Shown: piece after piece, positions 59,106 to 64,000 of the stretch
Layout of the letters: the number at the start of each line of letters is the position of its first letter
Numbering within the stretch: position 1 is the stretch's first letter
Origin: Rhinopomastus cyanomelas
Lineage: Eukaryota; Chordata; Aves; Bucerotiformes; Rhinopomastidae
Direction: 5' to 3'
NCBI GenBank assembly: GCA_013400115.1
Contig: VXBP01001909.1
Span: forward strand, 1 to 64,000
Length of the DNA: 64,000 nt
The notes under the pieces: model-generated
Seen by the model: the letters and a program-made list of their open reading frames with translations, nothing else
What the model was told of the DNA's origin: nothing
Database searches by the model: none
Position numbers and translations under genes: made by a program

Positions 59106-60307
59106 CTGTTAAGAAGTTCTGAAGATGAATGGTACTTTATGAAGTGCTTTCTGGTTTTCTTCTCTGTGTGTCCACTGTGGTCAAGCTGTCAATAAATAGG
59201 CTCTCAGGGATAAATTAATTGAGAGGAAATTGGAGCTGAATATTGGAGAGGCAGGAGGAAAGACTGAAATTAGATGAAGAAGTAGCTTTCCAGGAGTGTG
59301 ACGAAACCCCGTCCATGGCTGCCAAATGGAAGTTGCCCTCTCCCCTCCTTTCTTAATGTGAGTATTCATTCTCATATCCTTCAGATAGCTCTGCTTCTGC
59401 CTGGGCTTGGCAGTGGGAGAGGAAAAACATTCTGGGGACAAATTCTCTCGGATTTGCCTGGTAACCACAGTGGCCCACTGAAGGGGGCTGCCCTCACAGG
59501 TGTGAGAAAACCCACCAGGAGCACAGGGATGCAGATTTCACCCTGAAGATTAAAAAAAATGGGAGTGGAGAGGACGGAAAGGATATTTTAGTTATAACCT
59601 AGTACTTAAACTTTTCTTGCTCATGAGAACCACATGGACACATGGGTGTGGCTGCTGATCTGGAGAGCAAGCACAGGAAGGTCTCCAAGTGCTGCTACAG
59701 CAGCTATGGTGAAGTTGGTGTGTGGGAACACCAAGATAACCTGGTGCTGGAAGTAACCAGCATCTCTAGCACAGCTGTTGTTATTGCATAAAACGTGTGT
59801 TTAACACCATCCTTTACCAGTGCAGCTCTGCTTGGGGTCGTCTGAGCTTTTATTGTGCTTAGTCCTTGTGCCCAGAGGAAACCTGGCTCTCTCATAACCA
59901 CTGAAAATCTTTTCTGCAATACATTTACAGGTGGCTTCTCACTCCTTGTTAAGTTTTTCAGTGTTTCCTTGGAAATATTTGTGTCCTTATTATAAGTATC
60001 TGCTGTAGCCTAATAGGCAGAGATCTCAGTTGGGCTTTTTGTATGTGTCTGTGTGGCTCTTCTGAACTTCTGGTGCTTGGTTGTGCTTTCACTGGTGACA
60101 AACTCGGAGCAAACATTACAGCACCACCAGCTAATGTCTGATCCCAGGCAGCAGTTTATATCCATTTATTCCCTTCAAACCTATGCTGATTTGATGGCAC
60201 TGGCAACAAGTGATGGGCAGCTCTGGTGAAATACTTCAACTAGAGTCAACTCTTTCTACAGAACTGTAGAACCTTTTCATCTGCAGCTTTCTCTTTACCT
60301 GAGCTGA

Positions 60308-60437
60308 TCATAGAATCATTAGGATTGGAAGGGACCTTGAAAGATCATCTAGTCCAATCCCCCTGCCACAGCAGGATCACCTAGACCAAGGTGCACAGGC
60401 ATGCATCCAGGTGGGTCTTAAACATCTCCAGTGAAGG
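60308..60437 (-). mobile_element. CR1 LINE 3' end, antisense, short
   Basis: The plus strand reads CATAGAATCATTAGGATTGG, AAGGGACCTTGAAAGATCAT, CACAGCAGGATCACCTAGAC and CAGGTGGGTCTTAAACATCT. It is truncated in the first antisense block of ORF2. Confidence 0.93.
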
Positions 60438-60459
60438 ATGTGTTTACTTTTTCCATTAA

Positions 60460-60489
60460 CTTCTTTCCTTGTGTCTTCTTTCCTTGTGT
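60460..60489. repeat. 15-bp perfect direct duplication
   Basis: CTTCTTTCCTTGTGT at 60460-60474 repeated exactly at 60475-60489, about 20 bp from the truncated end of the CR1 at 60308. The exact identity suggests a recent slippage event. Confidence 0.95.
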
Positions 60490-61207
60490 TCATTGAAAAT
60501 TTAAAACTTCAGCTTTTGTTTGAGAAAGCACCTGTAGACAGTGTAGAATAACTCTGAATCAATTGTGGAACAGATAGTAAGTGTAAGGTTGCTTGTTAGG
60601 TTGCAGCTTGTAGACAAGGACCTGGAAATATTTGAGTTCTGTGTCTTTTTGCCTTATGTGTAGCTCAGTTACAATTATAATGGTGTGGTTGTAGTAGCAG
60701 TGTTAGTACTGAATATCCTGCAGCTGGGAAGAGTAACTATACAGAACTGTGCACTGGGTTACGTGAATGTGGCTGATTTCAGCAAGTGAGTGTTCAGCTA
60801 ACTTATTTTAGGAGATATGCATTGCAGAGGACCTCTTCTTGGAGCAACTTTTTCCAAGATATTTTGACACCTGTTGCAGCTATCCTGCCAGGCTGACGGA
60901 TTTCAGTATGACAGGAGCAGCAGCCCACTAGCAGAGTAGTTTTGCTTTGTTTGCTTTTAGAACAAGTTGATTTGCATTTTGTTTTATTTATAACATGCAA
61001 AATCCAGGCAAACACTTTTATTTACTGTTGTTCAGGAAGCCTACTCTGATGAATGTCCCAGTTTCCTGCTTGTCCTGAACTTATTTTTGATCAACATTTT
61101 TTCAAAGTTGTGATTAAAATGTCCTTCAGTCCTCTGAACCAACCAGGGACCATCCCTGTCACATACAGATGAAAAAGGAACAGTCTGCATAAAGGCTTCA
61201 GTCTTCT

Positions 61208-61590
61208 GAGAATCACAGAACATTAGGGGTTGGAAGGGACCTTGAAAGATCATCTAGTCCAATCCCCCTGACACAGCAGGATCACCTAGACTAAGTCGCA
61301 CAGGACCACATCCAGGTGGGTTTTAAATATCTCCAGAGAAGGAGACTCCACAACCCTCCTGGGCAGCCTGTTCCAGTGCTCTGTCACACTCACTGTGAAG
61401 AAGTTCCTTCTCATATTCATGTGGAACCTCCTATGTTCCAGCTGACAACCACTGCCCCTTGTCCTATCACTAGATGACACTGAGCAGAGCCTGGGTCCAT
61501 CCTCCTGACACCCACCCCTCACGTATTTATAAGCATTCATGAGGTCACCCCTCAGTCTGCTTTTCTCCAAGAACCTGGTAGACATAATGC
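61208..61590 (-). mobile_element. CR1 LINE 3' part, antisense
   Basis: The plus strand starts GAGAATCACAGAACATTAGG and proceeds through GGAAGGGACCTTGAAAGATC, GGAGACTCCACAACCCTCC and GAAGAAGTTCCTTCTCATAT. The minus strand has a clean ORF2 C-terminus: SRLRGDLMNAYKYVRGGC, QEDGPRLCSVSSSDRTRG, HRRFHMNMRRNFF, EHWNRLPRRVVESPSLEIF and KTHLDVVLCDLV, open for about 100 codons. It is 5'-truncated at about 61590. The intact frame suggests one of the youngest copies here. Confidence 0.95.
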
Positions 61591-62618
61591 CGACCAACCT
61601 TCAAGCATCTTTTCTTCTTTGAACAGGAATGAAGCATCCAAGAATGGCTTGGGAAGTCAGTAGTACATTTTACAAAGCATCAGTTGGAGGAGAGGGGTTT
61701 AGAGGGAACTAGAGATTCCTATCAGTTTTTCTGAAATGATTGTGTTATTAAATCTGCTAATGTGGGAATAAAAACTGCTGAATGCACTCAGATGATAAAC
61801 ATATGACAGGTTTTTCATGCGGTTACATCTGAGGACTGGAGTGGATGCACTAGGAGAATTTTGTTCCTCATGCCCCTAATTCTCTGTGTGCAATTTTGTC
61901 AGGACATTATTTAAAGGCTAGAACAAATTTATTTTGAAACTCAACCATTACAATATTTAAGTCAGTCCAGCACCAATATAAGCTTAAATAAACATATTTT
62001 TTGAGCTTATTAATCCAGGACATGCAATCAGTGTTGTGTATGACTGTGATAACCATTGTGTTTAATTTCGGAAGCTAAGGGCACAAAAACTAATACAATT
62101 AGATTAGGAGCCTCTGAAAGCACTGCCTGGAGGAGAAATTAATTTCATTTCAACACAAACAGATATAAAATGAAGTACAAATAGAACATTGGTAATAATT
62201 TTAATATGACTCAAGATTTCATTAAAAAATCCAACAGCCTTTGTTGCATTTGGTATCAGGGTTGTGGAGGCTGAATAGATGTGAGGTCTTGTTAATGCGA
62301 GCTTTTGGGATGATTACAGGCTGATGTCTGACAGCAGTCAGAGGTGCTTGGCAGCTGGTTAGCAAGTGCTCTGCAGATGTCAGAATGTCTGTGGCCATGT
62401 ATTCCTGTGTCATCTGTGAGTTTGGGAGGTGCAGAGATAGTTAAATAAATAAGTTATTTCAACTTGCAGCTGTAGGAGGAGAAACTAGAGGGAGATAGCA
62501 CTGGCAATGAGACACACAACCTTTCAAATCTGAGGTGAAGTGACAGGGAGTGTTAGCTAGCACTGACAGATTTTGAGTGGCCTAGGGACATATACTTGAT
62601 GTTAAGTCCAAGTGTACA

Positions 62619-62837
62619 GAAACCCACATCACATAAACCCATCTCTATGACCTGGACCTAGCTGGCATTTCTGGTTTGTGAGTATAAGGTCCAGCAGAGC
62701 ATCTTCCTGGGTTTTTTTTGTCACCTTTGTGAGAAAGCTGGCAGTTATCTGAGTGGTTAAGGTACCCCATGAGGACCAGGACCCGCAAATGTGGAGCTGC
62801 TTGCCTTTGAAGGTTATATCTACTTCTTCCTCTTCAG
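62619..62837 (-). mobile_element. CR1 LINE ORF2 endonuclease fragment, antisense
   Basis: Minus-strand translation contains VLMGYLNHSD (about 62750-62790, resembling the CR1 endonuclease 'LMGDFNHPD' motif) and DALLDLILTNQK (about 62663-62700, resembling the conserved 'LDLVLTN' motif of CR1 and jockey-type endonucleases). The hAT element at 62838 interrupts the upstream side. The sequence after the element, 63143-63440, should continue this copy, but I could not assign it with confidence. Confidence 0.75.
62830..62837. repeat. hAT target-site duplication, left copy
   Basis: CTCTTCAG, identical to 63135-63142. The pair marks the exact insertion boundaries. Confidence 0.95.
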
Positions 62838-63134
62838 CAGGGGTCCTCAAACCCCGGCCCATGGGCCGGATACGGCCCCCCAGGGTCTCCAATGCGACCT
62901 GCCAGTATTTACCACCCCCTGCCGGGGGTTGGGGGGCGGAAACCGAGCAGCTGCAGATGACTTCCTGCTGACTGCTCGGCCAGGCTGAGGCAGGTGGCTC
63001 CCCCATCTCTCCCTCCCTCCCTCCCTCCACCTCCCAGGCAGGAGAAGCCAGGCAGCACAAACTATAGCCCGGCCCCTAACACTGTCTGAGAGACAGTGAA
63101 CCAGCCCCCTGTTTAAAACGTTTGAGGACCCCTG
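62838..63134. mobile_element. Non-autonomous hAT-superfamily DNA transposon, complete, with TSD
   Basis: A 297-bp element bounded by 15-bp perfect terminal inverted repeats, CAGGGGTCCTCAAAC at 62838-62852 and its reverse complement at 63120-63134. It is flanked by an exact 8-bp target-site duplication CTCTTCAG (62830-62837 and 63135-63142). An 8-bp duplication and CAGGG-type ends are standard for hAT transposons. The interior is GC-rich (GGCCGGATACGGCCCCCC near the left end, a CTCC run at about 63009-63029) and has no transposase frame, so it needed enzyme in trans. From memory the ends resemble the Charlie / OposCharlie3 group known from several tetrapods. Confidence 0.93.
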
Positions 63135-63142
63135 CTCTTCAG
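63135..63142. repeat. hAT target-site duplication, right copy
   Basis: CTCTTCAG, identical to 62830-62837. The identity indicates that neither copy has mutated since insertion. Confidence 0.95.
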
Positions 63143-64000
63143 TCTTTTCTGTAGTGGATGCACTGTAGTGTCACCCACATCTCTGTGTCTACTATTCCTG
63201 ACCCACAACCTCCCTGCTGGCCCAGGCAGAGCTCCATGAGATCCCACTGCTCTCATCACTCTCCCAGCCAGGTGTTCCTAAGGAGCCTGAGCCCAGCACT
63301 TGCAGGTCTCTGATCATGAGAGATGCCCCACCATGCCTTGAGGAGCCCAAGGAGGCTGTTCAGGGTCCAAACCTAATGCCTGTTCTTCATGCCATGTGGG
63401 CTGGTGTTTCCGTCTTCACTCTGTGGGGACTTCCTACCCTCCCAGGGGGCTGCTGCCTCACTACTGGAAATGTGTGAAGTTAGCACTGCCTTGAGAAGTT
63501 TATTTTGCTGTTTAGGAGCGAAGCAGCGTGCATATGGGAAAGAGAAATGAGAAGGTTATGTGAGTTTGTGGAGTAAGAGGGCAGCATCAGCAGAACCTCT
63601 GTCACAGGCTGGAGCTGCAGCTTTGAGCACAGACCTGCGAATCTGTGGTCATGAGAGGAGGAGGTTTATGCCATCACAGCAGAAAGGCCTGCAGCCACCT
63701 TCCACTGGAGTAGCAAGGACAAAAGGCATCACCAGTTCTGATAGATGATTGTGACTGTAAAGCTGGGATGATGAGGCAGCTTTGGGAGGCCTGGTCACGT
63801 GCTGAGCGCTGCTTTTAGTGTGTGTAACGGCGAGGGATGACGGTGTGGCAAGAAGCAAGCGTTTCATTTCCAGTGTGTGCATCATGAATTAAGTAAAAGC
63901 TTCTGAAGATGTAGGCAGTGCTGGTGGGCTGTGGCTCTGACTTCAGAGATGCTCTAGTGTCCTCAAGAGGAACCATAGTTTCACAATTATTTTGTGAAAA

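Larger units (their letters stand above)
32958..64000 (+). other. Downstream CPQ intron (non-coding, partial)
   Basis: Starts with a GTGAGT donor. The following CPQ exon, which should encode the zinc-binding HLD segment, is not seen before the window ends, so at least 31 kb is intron or intron plus undetected sequence. It has the highest CR1 density in the window (pieces at 33574, 33685, 36185, 40262, 41013, 42885, 45852, 50262, 53225, 54125, 55452, 60308, 61208 and 62619) and the hAT element at 62838. The stretches 34000-36180, 37300-40250, 43420-45850, 46325-50260, 50480-53220, 55590-60300, 61600-62600 and 63150-64000 show no gene I can support. Confidence 0.75.

Noticed and set aside
62629..63060. 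143-codon minus-strand frame across the hAT element
   Set aside because: It is an artefact that joins transposon interior sequence to CR1 endonuclease sequence across the insertion boundary at 62838.
1..64000. CRISPR arrays, bacterial operons or phage-type systems
   Set aside because: No regularly spaced repeats, no dense coding and no bacterial signals; the sequence is a vertebrate intron landscape.

Overview
The window is a piece of a bird nuclear genome. The evidence is the dense load of 5'-truncated CR1 LINE copies (about two dozen recognisable pieces on both strands, many ending in the CR1 3'-terminal ATTCTATGA-type repeat) and two exons that read as an orthologue of vertebrate carboxypeptidase Q (CPQ, formerly PGCP). 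There is one ambiguous base (position 7168). The species cannot be named from this sequence.

The only gene I can support is CPQ, on the + strand and incomplete at both ends. Two consecutive 208-bp internal exons lie at 9437-9644 and 32750-32957. They have canonical splice sites and matching phases (an AG|C serine is split across the 23.1-kb intron between them). Together they encode about 139 residues of the middle, PA-like part of the protein. The second exon stops a few residues before the first zinc ligand, so none of the catalytic M28 residues are in the window. The remaining 5' and 3' exons were not found here. The first 9.4 kb and the last 31 kb are therefore read as flanking introns.

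Layout: 1-9436 is upstream intron with CR1 tails near 1, 2.8 and 5.4 kb and a probable assembly seam at 7.1-7.26 kb. 9437-9644 is the first exon. 9645-32749 is intron with CR1 copies near 10.2, 13.2, 23.4, 26.5 and 31.1 kb and a perfect hairpin at 31.48 kb. 32750-32957 is the second exon. 32958-64000 is intron and holds most of the CR1 load, including a 1.1-kb copy at 36.2-37.3 kb with a recognisable reverse transcriptase. It also holds three CpG-enriched non-repeat patches (48.6, 51.5-52.6 and 58.0-59.1 kb) and, at 62838-63134, a 297-bp non-autonomous hAT-type DNA transposon. That element has 15-bp terminal inverted repeats and a perfect 8-bp target duplication, next to CR1 endonuclease sequence.

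No novel multi-gene system is present. The most unusual items are the complete hAT element; two separate CR1 copies (5.4 and 50.3 kb) sharing the same tail-to-tail junction, which implies a chimeric CR1 lineage; a third CR1 with an internal copy of its 3'-end repeat; and a false-duplication signature around the single N.
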